Positions 14,533 to 22,338 of a stretch of 22,338 bases of DNA are shown piece by piece. Where the stretch lies: the IMG/VR virus record IMGVR_UViG_3300046821_000129, positions 1 to 22,338 of that record, one strand, 5' to 3'. Positions within the stretch are counted from its first letter, which is position 1. Every line of letters starts with the position of its first letter. The position numbers and the translations under genes are program-made. Below the pieces are notes generated by a model. The model did not search any database and had not been told where the DNA came from. It saw only the letters and a program-made list of their open reading frames with translations. The stretch comes from a virus.

Positions 14533-14999
14533 TATAAAGCTCCATACTTTCTATTCATTTCAAGGTAATGCTCAGATGTACCTTTTCCTTGAACTGTGTT
14601 ATAGTGAAGTTTCCAATATTTGGCTCTTTCTTCAATAGTTGCAGGGATTGGATCACCTTTTAACCAATAGTGAAGTCTTGTAAATAAAAGTGCTAAAAAT
14701 TGGTTATATCTCAAATCATCCCATTCAACCAAAGATATATCAATTTTTAATTCTTTTAAAATTTTTGGTTGTAATCTTTTACTTCTATTTCGAATATCAT
14801 CAAAAGGTAATTTATCAAATTGAGTAATCCCCATACCAGCACCTGCTGTTTTATCTTCAATTTGTCCAAGTCCAGTTTCAGCAATTGCAGTTTCAATTAT
14901 CATTTCTTTTGCAGTTTCATATAATCCATGACCTATGCAATCACAAATTCTTTGAGCATCTTCATCAATTCTTTTAAGATTTATTACACCGTAGTTCAT
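14532..14999 (-). CDS. Endolysin, lysozyme-like muralytic enzyme
   Basis: A 155-residue protein that fits a lysozyme or transglycosylase-type fold. Helices lead into ETAIAETGLGQ (36-46), which supplies a candidate catalytic Glu (E41, or E36). A loop with GAGMGITQFD (53-62) follows, the Gly-x-Gly-x-x-Gln element of lytic transglycosylase-like enzymes, and then a helix around LALLFTRLHYWL. It would cut peptidoglycan at lysis. No signal peptide is seen, so release by the holin is expected. It overlaps the outer spanin gene by 4 bases (ATGA) and completes the lysis cassette. Exact bond specificity is not evident. Confidence 0.75.
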   Translation of the reverse strand: MNYGVINLKRIDEDAQRICDCIGHGLYETAKEMIIETAIAETGLGQIEDKTAGAGMGITQFDKLPFDDIRNRSKRLQPKILKELKIDISLVEWDDLRYNQFLALLFTRLHYWLKGDPIPATIEERAKYWKLHYNTVQGKGTSEHYLEMNRKYGAL

Positions 15000-15259
15000 T
15001 TACTTACTCCTTTACAAAATAAATTATTTCTATCAACTTGTTTTTCATAAAAATTAAAACCCGATTCAATTGAAGTTTTATATGCAACTGCAACATCAAC
15101 ATCATCTTTATGAACTCTAATTTGAGTTGGTTCAAGTCTTTCAATCTTTTGTTGTTCTATACAAACTAACTTATCTAGAAATATAATTTTTGGTTCTTTT
15201 TGTGAACATCCAATAAAGATAAAACTAAAAAGTAACGATAGTAAAATTGCTTTTTTCAT
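14996..15259 (-). CDS. Outer spanin lipoprotein (Rz1-like)
   Basis: An 87-residue protein with a clear lipoprotein signal: MKKAILLSLLFSFIFIGC, lipobox IFIGC, Cys 18 as the lipidated residue, followed by SQKEP. The mature part is about 70 residues. It starts inside the last 35 bases of the gene for the membrane-anchored coiled-coil protein in another frame, the overlapping arrangement of Rz and Rz1. Outer spanins join inner spanins across the periplasm and fuse inner and outer membranes at the end of lysis. This implies a Gram-negative host. The two conserved-looking Cys near the end (CIEQQ, FCKG) are unusual and may form a disulfide. Confidence 0.75.
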   Translation of the reverse strand: MKKAILLSLLFSFIFIGCSQKEPKIIFLDKLVCIEQQKIERLEPTQIRVHKDDVDVAVAYKTSIESGFNFYEKQVDRNNLFCKGVSK

Positions 15260-15578
15260 CTTGTTTTATCTCCCCTCTTTTTATAACTGCTTCTTTTACT
15301 TTTGAAGTTGTTTTAATTACTTCAATCTTTTGCTCTTGAGTAATAGCTTTTTCATTAGATATTTCTCTTTCAATAGCTAAGGTTTTTTCATACCCTTTGA
15401 TAGTTAAGTCATTGATTTCTTTTTGTTCTACTAAACTAGAATTGCTCTCTTTCAAGTCAGTTTTTAAACTTTGATTTTGAAACATAACATAAGCTAAAAA
15501 TAGGATAAAAGCTAAGTAAAAATAGGTTTTAAATTTATTAAAAAATGTTGATAAAAATGAAGATAAAATAGTTATCAT
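15225..15578 (-). CDS. Inner spanin (Rz-like)
   Basis: A 117-residue type II membrane protein. A single N-terminal membrane helix lies at about 19-36 (TYFYLAFILFLAYVMF), followed by a long charged, coiled-coil periplasmic part rich in Glu and Lys (KESNSSLVEQKEINDLTIKG). The order after a holin gene, and the overlap with a lipoprotein gene, are the main reasons for the spanin call, since sequence similarity between Rz proteins is low. It overlaps the holin gene by 4 bases. Confidence 0.72.
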   Translation of the reverse strand: MITILSSFLSTFFNKFKTYFYLAFILFLAYVMFQNQSLKTDLKESNSSLVEQKEINDLTIKGYEKTLAIEREISNEKAITQEQKIEVIKTTSKVKEAVIKRGEIKQDEKSNFTIVTF

Positions 15579-15889
15579 TTTGAATCCTCACAATTTATAT
15601 TTAAGTATTTACAAATAGCTTTAGGAATAACCTGCTCTAACATACTTAATCCCTTTGTACCAAGATGCGAAACTACACCAACAACTCCAACTATTAGAAT
15701 CTCATTTACTCCACTACCCTTACATAAAAAATAGGTTACAATTGCAAGAAAAAAAGATATAACTACTTCACCAATAAGTTCACTTATTCTATTGATATAA
15801 CCTACACTTGCACCTAAAGTACTTAATGCACTAATCCATAGTATTGTTAATATATTTTTTGATAAAAATATTGTTAATGCTTCAATCAT
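15575..15889 (-). CDS. Holin
   Basis: A 104-residue membrane protein with three hydrophobic segments: about 11-29 (NILTILWISALSTLGASVGY), 38-55 (IGEVVISFFLAIVTYFL) and 62-77 (EILIVGVVGVVSHLG). It ends in a polar tail. This topology fits three-pass phage holins, which pierce the inner membrane at a set time and let endolysin reach the wall. Four-base overlaps link it to the head-region gene upstream and the inner spanin downstream. The call rests on topology and its place in the lysis cassette. Confidence 0.75.
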   Translation of the reverse strand: MIEALTIFLSKNILTILWISALSTLGASVGYINRISELIGEVVISFFLAIVTYFLCKGSGVNEILIVGVVGVVSHLGTKGLSMLEQVIPKAICKYLNINCEDSK

Positions 15890-16221
15890 TCATTTAACTC
15901 CTGCTCTTTAAATTTGTTCCAAAGGAAAGTACCTTTTGCATCTTCATAATCTAAAATATATTTCTGTTTTAAATTAATATCATTTGTATATAATTGCGAT
16001 ACATAATAAATAAGTGCTATTACAATATCTTCAATAACTGGGATATTGTCATTTTCATTTTCAAATATATCTACTGTTCTAATAACTTCTCGTGTTTCTG
16101 CTTCAAGTTTTACAATACCTTGTTCAATTACTATCTTCCATTGAGGAAAAGAAGAGGGAAGCTTTGATTGACCATCTTGTGTATTGGTTTTTATAAGTGA
16201 TTCAAAAGTTTTAAAATTCAT
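15886..16221 (-). CDS. Small head-region protein, possibly head completion
   Basis: A 111-residue soluble protein: a short N-terminal helix, strands (WKIVIEQGIVKLEAETREV), and a C-terminal helical part (IEDIVIALIYYVSQLYTN, then KGTFLWNKFKEQ). It lies between the capsid gene and the lysis cassette, where head completion or head-tail joining proteins are common, and its size fits. I do not recognise the family, so the role is inferred from place only. Confidence 0.55.
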   Translation of the reverse strand: MNFKTFESLIKTNTQDGQSKLPSSFPQWKIVIEQGIVKLEAETREVIRTVDIFENENDNIPVIEDIVIALIYYVSQLYTNDINLKQKYILDYEDAKGTFLWNKFKEQELNE

Positions 16222-16248
16222 AATTAACCTTATTTATTAACTTAATAA

Positions 16249-16266
16249 AGCCCTCAAAAGAGGACT
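16249..16266 (-). terminator. Stem-loop after the capsid gene
   Basis: Read leftward, AGTCCTC-TTTT-GAGGGCT forms a 7-pair stem (one G-T pair) with a four-base loop, just after the capsid gene stop. No strong T-run follows, so it is probably a leaky terminator or an mRNA-end stabiliser. It could let capsid mRNA outnumber that of the genes beyond. Confidence 0.5.
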
Positions 16267-16273
16267 CTATAAA

Positions 16274-17419
16274 TTAAGCTTTTAATCCAAATCCAGCTGA
16301 GAATGCAAAAGCATTTCTAATAGCAAGGGTCATATCTGAGTAATATCTAACTAAATCAGCAGTCGTATCTGAAGATGGGTTAGTTTTATATGTATCAGTT
16401 AAAAATGATTTTTGAGCATAAGAGAAGTTACCAATAAGTAAAACATCGTCTAATCCATTAGCTGCATTAAAATCTTGATGATATTGGATTCTTGCCTTTC
16501 CAAATGGAGTGATAATTACTTCAACTTGATAACCAATCTCTTTATCTTGCATTGTTCCTCTTCTTAGGTCTTTGTACATATCTGTAATAGTTTCTAATAA
16601 ATCACCACCACAATATAAGTCAAATGCTCCATTAACTGGTTTTACACCGTAATCAGTCATTTTCCTAATTAACTCATTGATATGTTTTCTATCAATAGTT
16701 GTTTTAGTTCCAGTCATATCTCCTGCACTATCAAAAGTTTTGATATTTCCAAGCCATTTGTTTGACCAATCTTGTAAATCCCTAAAATTTCCACTATCAA
16801 TTTCAGATTGTAACTTCCCAGTATTTGCCAAGTAATGGAATATTCCTGCCATTTGTGAAGCATCAGCAGCATTTGTACCGTCACCACTTCTAAATTTAGG
16901 AGCAGCAATTAAAGACATTTTCCCAGCAATTGATGGATCAGCATCTAATGGAGTATAAGTGTAATTGCTTGTGCCAGTAATTACCGTTCTACCAATACCT
17001 AGAATCGCTTGTTCCATTGTTTTTTTATGTTTTAAAACTAAATCTCTATCCATTAAAGATTGTTCAGAAGCACCATAAGTAACAGTATCTTTTGCAGCTT
17101 GTGAAATGAAATCTTCATGTTTGAAAATCTCTGTTGCATTATCTAATCTTTGAGTAGATGGTTTAGTACCACCAGTGAATCCTGAAACCTCTGCAACTGG
17201 TTTTCTATCAGCTTCACTTACTTTTCTTTGTAACCAACCATGTCTGTTGTTAGTTGCTTTTTGTCCAGTTGAAAGCTTTGAAAGTAAAGGAGTATCTTCT
17301 CTACCTATAAACTCAATGGCTTCAACAACTGACCTTTTGTCATGGGGTCTATTTGTACCTTGTAAACCAGTTTCAACATAACCTGTTGAAGTTTTCCCGC
17401 TTGAACCTGCTCCAATCAT
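16274..17419 (-). CDS. Major capsid protein (SU10/DUF5309-like)
   Basis: A 381-residue protein resembling the SU10-type major capsid family (formerly DUF5309). It has an N-terminal arm rich in Gly, Ser and Thr (GAGSSGKTSTGYVETGLQGT), then EAIEFIGREDTPLLSKLSTG, a basic strand around HGWLQRKVSEADRKPVAEVSG, and strands with DLYCGGDLLETITDMYKDL and VEVIITPFGKARIQYHQDF typical of this HK97-fold group. It ends in a short hydrophobic segment FAFSAGFGLKA. AAAGGATAAAT precedes the ATG. It forms the phage head shell. A stem-loop follows the stop. Confidence 0.82.
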   Translation of the reverse strand: MIGAGSSGKTSTGYVETGLQGTNRPHDKRSVVEAIEFIGREDTPLLSKLSTGQKATNNRHGWLQRKVSEADRKPVAEVSGFTGGTKPSTQRLDNATEIFKHEDFISQAAKDTVTYGASEQSLMDRDLVLKHKKTMEQAILGIGRTVITGTSNYTYTPLDADPSIAGKMSLIAAPKFRSGDGTNAADASQMAGIFHYLANTGKLQSEIDSGNFRDLQDWSNKWLGNIKTFDSAGDMTGTKTTIDRKHINELIRKMTDYGVKPVNGAFDLYCGGDLLETITDMYKDLRRGTMQDKEIGYQVEVIITPFGKARIQYHQDFNAANGLDDVLLIGNFSYAQKSFLTDTYKTNPSSDTTADLVRYYSDMTLAIRNAFAFSAGFGLKA

Positions 17420-17520
17420 ATTTATCCTTTATATTTTTGATTAATTTTATTGGTTAGGTTGTGGATAAATAAGGGGGATTTTTGGAATGAGTGGGTTTTA
17501 TTGGGAGTGTAAAGAGGAAA
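17420..17520 (-). other. 101-bp spacer before the capsid gene
   Basis: The only sizeable gap in the right-hand part of the late operon, apart from the DGR RNA. It has the capsid ribosome site (AAAGGA) at its left end and is A/T-rich with runs of C on the transcribed strand. I see no convincing promoter or terminator, though a capsid-specific promoter here would be reasonable. Confidence 0.4.
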
Positions 17521-20500
17521 TTAATCCTCTTTATCTCTCATAGCTTTTTTAGCTTGATTAGATTTATCGTAAGTCATTGCATTTATTCCTAAGAATTTTA
17601 ACAACTCTTGTGTTGTTGTTCTAGGTTTTGTAACTGCATTTGTGCTTCTTTTTTTAGCTTCCATAAGTTGTGACTCTGCCAAGTTATAAGCATTATCAAT
17701 AACATCTGGTGTAATTTGTTGAACTCCATATTTAGCTAAATGATAAGCTTTTAATGCACCCTCTTTGTTAGTGATTTTTCCACCAAAATAAGAGTCTTGA
17801 TTTCTTGGAATATCTTTAATTGGACTCCATGCACCACCACTTGTTAGATTTTTTACAAAGTCCAATGGATTTAAAACATCATTGTGTGGAATCCATCTAT
17901 CAACTTTTATTGTTGTAACTTCATTTCCATCTTTATAAATTGGTATTCTTTTCATAGAAAAGTTTTGTTGTGGTATATCTTTTTCATTGAATGGATCTAT
18001 TCCAAACATTTGATTCATTCCATATAATGCACCATAAATTGCAACAATTCTTTCTGGTCGTTCTTTCATTTGCTTCAAAATAATTGGAGTTGCATAGTAA
18101 GTCCAAGATATAAAAGGTGTTAGCATACTATTTCTTCCAAATCTTGCCCATTGACTCATAGGTTTTGTATAGTCTGGGATTGTGCTATTAACTTGTTTTA
18201 TCGCATCATCAAAGCTTGTACCTGCTTCTGTTAAAGATTTAAGCATACTAAATCTCATAATATTATCTTCACCTTGATAAGCATTACTTGCAATTTCATC
18301 AGCTTTTTGTAGTGTGTTCTTAAATCTTCCACTATTAGTTGGAGTAACATTAGGATTTACATATTTGTTTAAAATATCGTTTAAATTACTTCTTCCAAAT
18401 AATCCTGCTTGTTGTGCTTGATTCCAAAGCTTTAAATCTTCATCTTGTGCTAAAGCTCTCAAGGTTGCATTTTCTTCTTGTGATAATCCAATAATTTGTT
18501 TTGCTGTTAGTTCTCTAAACTGATTTACTTTTTGTGAAGCTAAAGCACCTTTTGTTGCATTAACTACTGCTTTATTTGGGTTAATACCTGCTCCAAATTG
18601 CATAGTTACATTTGATAATAAATTATTCAAGTGAGCAATAGGGTTGTAAACTGTATGAGATTTCTTCCAAAATGTACTTAATGCCTTAAATGCTTCCATT
18701 CCTTTTGAGCTTAACAAACTCCCCTCTGTACCAAACAAAGCATTATTGAATTCTTTTATATCACTTGCAACATCAGCAGGAACATACTTACCATTTAATG
18801 CTCCATATCTTTTACCTGCTAAATGTACATATCCATCTATCGGATCATCTGAAACATAGTTTGTATTATCAACTATCTTTTTAAGCATAGTTGCATGATC
18901 TATCATTTCCCTAGTTCGCATTAAAGTTTCTGGCAAACTAAATGCAATATCTTTTACTTCTCCCCATCTTGTTCTTTGTTCTTCCGTCCAATCTTGTCTA
19001 AACTTATATTGTCCGTTTTGCATCTTTGTGGCTTCAATCTTACCTGCAAAGAAATCTCCAATTTCTCCATTTTTTAAAAGCTTTTCATATTCTGTTTTAG
19101 TTCCATTCCATTCATTACCTCTTGCATGAACTCCTTGAATAGTTTTACCTTTTGTAAATAGTGAGTTAAACTTTTGACTAAAATCTTTTTCATATCTTCT
19201 GTGTAAATATCTATCTTTGAATTTATCAAACTGTGCTTCTTCTAATACACCTAAATCAACAAGTTCTTTTCCCATCTTATTAATTTCACCAGTATAATTG
19301 TCTGCAAGTTGTTTAATGTTTGGATCAAGTTGTATAGTTTTATTGCCACTCATATAATCATACATTTTAGTTCTTGTCGTATCATCAAGAAGTTTTAGTT
19401 GTTCATGCAGCAAAGCAAAGTTTTCATACTGTTTATTCTTGTTTGAAATCATTGCTTCTCTTAGTGCCATATAATCAGTTTTTTGATAAATTTTATGACC
19501 AAAAATTTTATCTGCTGTTTCTGTATCTGCAAGATTTTTAATTATGCTTGTTGCTTTTGCAGCAATATTTGTATTCTTTGCAATTAAAGCACCTTTTGTT
19601 CCAACTGCTCCTAAACCTACACCAATTAGAATATCTGTAATATTTGTTTTTCCATCACCATTTAAGTCGTTGTTCGCTCCCGTTATTCCACCGACCATTC
19701 CGCCGCTTATTGTTGGACTAGCAAACAATACATTATTTTTTTCAGCTTCTCTTTTTATAACTTCAATTCTTGACTCTGGCATTTTTGGATCGTATGTTTT
19801 ATATTTTATTCCATTTTTTTCAAGAATTTCTTTTGTTTCTTTACTTGCATTTTTAGGAATAATTGCAAGTTTAAACTTGTTTAATTCCATCTTTCCTAGA
19901 AATTTGCTCTCAAAATATTCTGTTGGCATTTCTTTTAACTTATTTAGAAAATTATCTATTTCTGCAAAATCTTCTGGTTTCACCTTTACAGAATAATCGC
20001 TCAATGCTCTTTTCCCTCTTTTTGCATAATCTGATATAAACTCTGATGCAATCTCTCTTGCGGTAAAGCTGTTACCAATTCCATCATCAGCAATCTTTGA
20101 AATAATATCGCCCAACTCATTATCTATTGTTGATTTTATTGATTCAAATTCTTTTGATGTAACAAGTCTTTCTTTGGCTTTTTTAATTTGCTCTATTGTT
20201 TTAAACTCTGGTGTAACTGTTGCTCTGATGCTTCCTGCACCATAGTTAAAGTTTTCCCCACCTCTTAGGTTGGAAGTTAAATACTTCATTACATTTTGCT
20301 CTGTGTATGGCTGTTGCTTCCCGTTGTTGTTGAAAGAAGATTTGTAAGAATAAGACTCTTGAATATTCTTCGCATAGTTGTCAAATTCATCTTGATGTTT
20401 TGACATATGCTTATTAACCAATTCCCTTGCTTTATATAGGTCTGGTTTATTTTGACTTCTACCAATTTGGTCTAAGTTCATTGCTCTATCTTTTGCCAAA

Positions 20501-22338
20501 TTAAATAATCTATCTGGTTGCAGCATTGTATTTAATAATTTTTCATTATCAATATATTTTGCTTGTAGCTCTTTTGCCACTTTTGCTTGAAAATTTGGAT
20601 CTCTTGCAAGTGTTTGATAATCTAACCCTTTGTTTGAAACAGATGCGGTATATTCTAATTTATAAAACTGTTTTAATGTTTGCTCTTGTGGATTAACTCT
20701 ATTTGGAATTTTTAAAGATATTCCTTTTTGTTCTTCTAAAAACTTTGCTTTTAGTGCAACATTATTCATTAATTCTGCAACATCATTACTTGTTGATACA
20801 TCACCGCCACCAGTTTTATGTATATAATCTATTAAACTATTGTCTATTTTTCTAATATCTGATTGATTATATTCTCGTCTTTCTCTTGGGTGTCTTGGAC
20901 TATAAATATCTGACGCAAAAGCTTTCATATCTTTTGATGGTGTAGCAAGTGCTTTATCTCCAATTAATGTAATATCTCCAAAGCCATCAATAGGCATATC
21001 TTTTTTAACTGTTGCTAATGATGGTGCTGCAATTCCACCTCTACTATTTGCATATCTAAGATTGTCTTGTGATAAATTGTGTTGTATCATAAGGTCTTTT
21101 GTATCTGTTGGATTTTTACCAACAAACATACCTGCTGTATTACCATCAATATTCTTATCTTTAAATGCACTAGGCATAATCTTTCTTGCAGCTTTAACAC
21201 CAACTGCACCAATCAATGCACCAATTAATCCATCTTTATAATCTGTTTGCCCATCATTGTTGTAATCTTGCTCTGTTGCCATTGCATGAGTTCCACCAAC
21301 TGCTGCACCACCAAATGTTTGACTTCCATTTGAAAAAGGAATTGCACCCATTCTGTTTGCTGTTTCATAATCCATGTTATTTGAAACTGCATCATCAATT
21401 GTTGTATTTGGCTTATATCTTGGTTGATTTACTTTTGTTCTAAAGTTATCTCCCTCGTGTTTCATAAAGTTATTAACTGCATCAAGTATCTCAAAATCTC
21501 TTTGAGTTGCTGTTCCTTGTTCGTATCTAATGATTGAGTTTCTAACACCTGCTGTGCTTGTTGGCTTCTCTAAACTAAGAACATCTGATGTATTCATTCC
21601 AGTAGCTTTTGTTAATCCCTCAAATTCATTTAAAGCATTAGAATCATAAGTTTTTGTAGGCTCTTTAATATTTGTTCTTACTTGAACAATCCCATCTTGA
21701 TTAGGTTGTGCAGGTTTTAAATTATCAAAAAACTTTTGAACTTCATCAACTCTTGCATTTTGTGGCAACTTAGATATAAATTCATCAACTGCATTATTGT
21801 CTTTTGCATATCTAATAATGCTTTTCATTTCTTCTCTATTACCTAAAGGCAATACATCAGGCAATAATTGTTTTTGTGTACCCATTGGTGGAAGTGAAAT
21901 ATCATTTGGATTTTCTCTTTTAACACCCATCAAAGAATTAGTTTCATTAGCTTTTAAAACATCATTCAGTGGAGTAATTTTTTCTCTCAATTGCTGTAAT
22001 TCATTATTTCTTTGAGCATCTTTTTCAAATCCAAAAGTATCAACTTGTTTTGGTTGATATATAAATGGGTCTTGTTGTGATGCAGGAGTTGGTAAGATTC
22101 CATCACCTTGTGCTTGTATTCTATTTTTATCAACTGGATTGAAGAAGTCATTTACTTTACTAGCTTGTTGATTGTCAATAACTGGCATATCACTTCTAAC
22201 TGGTGCAGCATCAGGAATAATATTTTTACCACCAAAGTAAGTATCATTTAGTTTTTGTGCAATATTGTCTGAACTATTATTGTTTTTAATGGTGTTTTGT
22301 TGGAATGTTTCATCAGCTATTGGTGCAGTATTCTCAAC
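17521..22338 (-). CDS. Giant internal-virion / polyvalent-type protein, 5' end beyond the window
   Basis: The frame is open without a stop from 22338 to TAA at 17521 (1605 residues here). An ATG at 22188 exists but has no good ribosome site, and the 50 codons before it read as similar protein, so the true start is probably outside. Numbering from that ATG: the first 300 residues are polar and disordered. Calcium-loop motifs DYNNDGQTDYKD (308-319) and DLNGDGKTNITD (841-852) are each followed by a Gly-rich hydrophobic helix. The C-terminal part contains a segment (FGRNSMLTPFISWTYYATPI onward) resembling a large-polyvalent-protein-associated domain. Size and position beside the capsid gene suggest a protein carried in the head and ejected with DNA. 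No catalytic site is evident. Confidence 0.7.
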   Translation of the reverse strand, partial: VENTAPIADETFQQNTIKNNNSSDNIAQKLNDTYFGGKNIIPDAAPVRSDMPVIDNQQASKVNDFFNPVDKNRIQAQGDGILPTPASQQDPFIYQPKQVDTFGFEKDAQRNNELQQLREKITPLNDVLKANETNSLMGVKRENPNDISLPPMGTQKQLLPDVLPLGNREEMKSIIRYAKDNNAVDEFISKLPQNARVDEVQKFFDNLKPAQPNQDGIVQVRTNIKEPTKTYDSNALNEFEGLTKATGMNTSDVLSLEKPTSTAGVRNSIIRYEQGTATQRDFEILDAVNNFMKHEGDNFRTKVNQPRYKPNTTIDDAVSNNMDYETANRMGAIPFSNGSQTFGGAAVGGTHAMATEQDYNNDGQTDYKDGLIGALIGAVGVKAARKIMPSAFKDKNIDGNTAGMFVGKNPTDTKDLMIQHNLSQDNLRYANSRGGIAAPSLATVKKDMPIDGFGDITLIGDKALATPSKDMKAFASDIYSPRHPRERREYNQSDIRKIDNSLIDYIHKTGGGDVSTSNDVAELMNNVALKAKFLEEQKGISLKIPNRVNPQEQTLKQFYKLEYTASVSNKGLDYQTLARDPNFQAKVAKELQAKYIDNEKLLNTMLQPDRLFNLAKDRAMNLDQIGRSQNKPDLYKARELVNKHMSKHQDEFDNYAKNIQESYSYKSSFNNNGKQQPYTEQNVMKYLTSNLRGGENFNYGAGSIRATVTPEFKTIEQIKKAKERLVTSKEFESIKSTIDNELGDIISKIADDGIGNSFTAREIASEFISDYAKRGKRALSDYSVKVKPEDFAEIDNFLNKLKEMPTEYFESKFLGKMELNKFKLAIIPKNASKETKEILEKNGIKYKTYDPKMPESRIEVIKREAEKNNVLFASPTISGGMVGGITGANNDLNGDGKTNITDILIGVGLGAVGTKGALIAKNTNIAAKATSIIKNLADTETADKIFGHKIYQKTDYMALREAMISNKNKQYENFALLHEQLKLLDDTTRTKMYDYMSGNKTIQLDPNIKQLADNYTGEINKMGKELVDLGVLEEAQFDKFKDRYLHRRYEKDFSQKFNSLFTKGKTIQGVHARGNEWNGTKTEYEKLLKNGEIGDFFAGKIEATKMQNGQYKFRQDWTEEQRTRWGEVKDIAFSLPETLMRTREMIDHATMLKKIVDNTNYVSDDPIDGYVHLAGKRYGALNGKYVPADVASDIKEFNNALFGTEGSLLSSKGMEAFKALSTFWKKSHTVYNPIAHLNNLLSNVTMQFGAGINPNKAVVNATKGALASQKVNQFRELTAKQIIGLSQEENATLRALAQDEDLKLWNQAQQAGLFGRSNLNDILNKYVNPNVTPTNSGRFKNTLQKADEIASNAYQGEDNIMRFSMLKSLTEAGTSFDDAIKQVNSTIPDYTKPMSQWARFGRNSMLTPFISWTYYATPIILKQMKERPERIVAIYGALYGMNQMFGIDPFNEKDIPQQNFSMKRIPIYKDGNEVTTIKVDRWIPHNDVLNPLDFVKNLTSGGAWSPIKDIPRNQDSYFGGKITNKEGALKAYHLAKYGVQQITPDVIDNAYNLAESQLMEAKKRSTNAVTKPRTTTQELLKFLGINAMTYDKSNQAKKAMRDKED

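Noticed and set aside
19544-19996. Rightward 150-codon frame inside the giant leftward gene
   Set aside because: Antisense shadow of a long coding frame; hydrophobic, low complexity and without a start signal.
1-22338. CRISPR array
   Set aside because: No regularly spaced short direct repeats were seen; the only tandem repeats are in fibre genes and are coding.

Overview
The window is AT-rich DNA from a tailed, probably temperate bacteriophage or prophage. The base composition and protein style suggest a host in the Campylobacterota, perhaps an Arcobacter relative, but no host gene is present to confirm this.

Layout. Bases 1-5290 carry rightward early genes: the tail end of an AP2-type homing endonuclease, a RecT/Bet annealing protein, SSB, two small membrane proteins, a DUF3310-like protein, an unknown helical protein, a dUTPase gene invaded by an HNH endonuclease, an excisionase-like DNA-binding protein and a tyrosine integrase. 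Bases 5291-5465 are a short AT-rich gap between converging transcription units. From 5466 to the right edge all genes run leftward and look like one late operon. In transcription order they are: a very large internal-virion-type protein (open to the window edge), a major capsid protein, a small head-region protein, a lysis cassette (holin, inner spanin, outer spanin lipoprotein, muralytic enzyme), a long tail fibre, Avd, the template repeat RNA, a reverse transcriptase, two small tail-region proteins, a second fibre or tip protein, a helical protein and a membrane protein.

The main system is a complete diversity-generating retroelement (DGR) at 10185-14532, in the order target fibre with VR, avd, TR, RT. 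TR (11371-11486) and VR (11891-12006) align without gaps over 116 bp. They differ at 13 positions, and all 13 are adenines in the coding-strand TR. Every difference changes an amino acid, in nine codons of the C-terminal lectin-like domain of the fibre. This is the signature of adenine-specific mutagenic retrohoming that alters the phage's receptor-binding tip. A perfect 12-bp inverted repeat brackets the TR and could close the template RNA into a loop.

Two other loci stand out. The HNH gene sits between an abandoned 24-codon dUTPase start and a complete dUTPase gene whose N-terminus is similar but diverged. A perfect 19-bp inverted repeat flanks the integrase gene. The integrase is bordered on both sides by phage genes, so the window does not show a normal prophage end.
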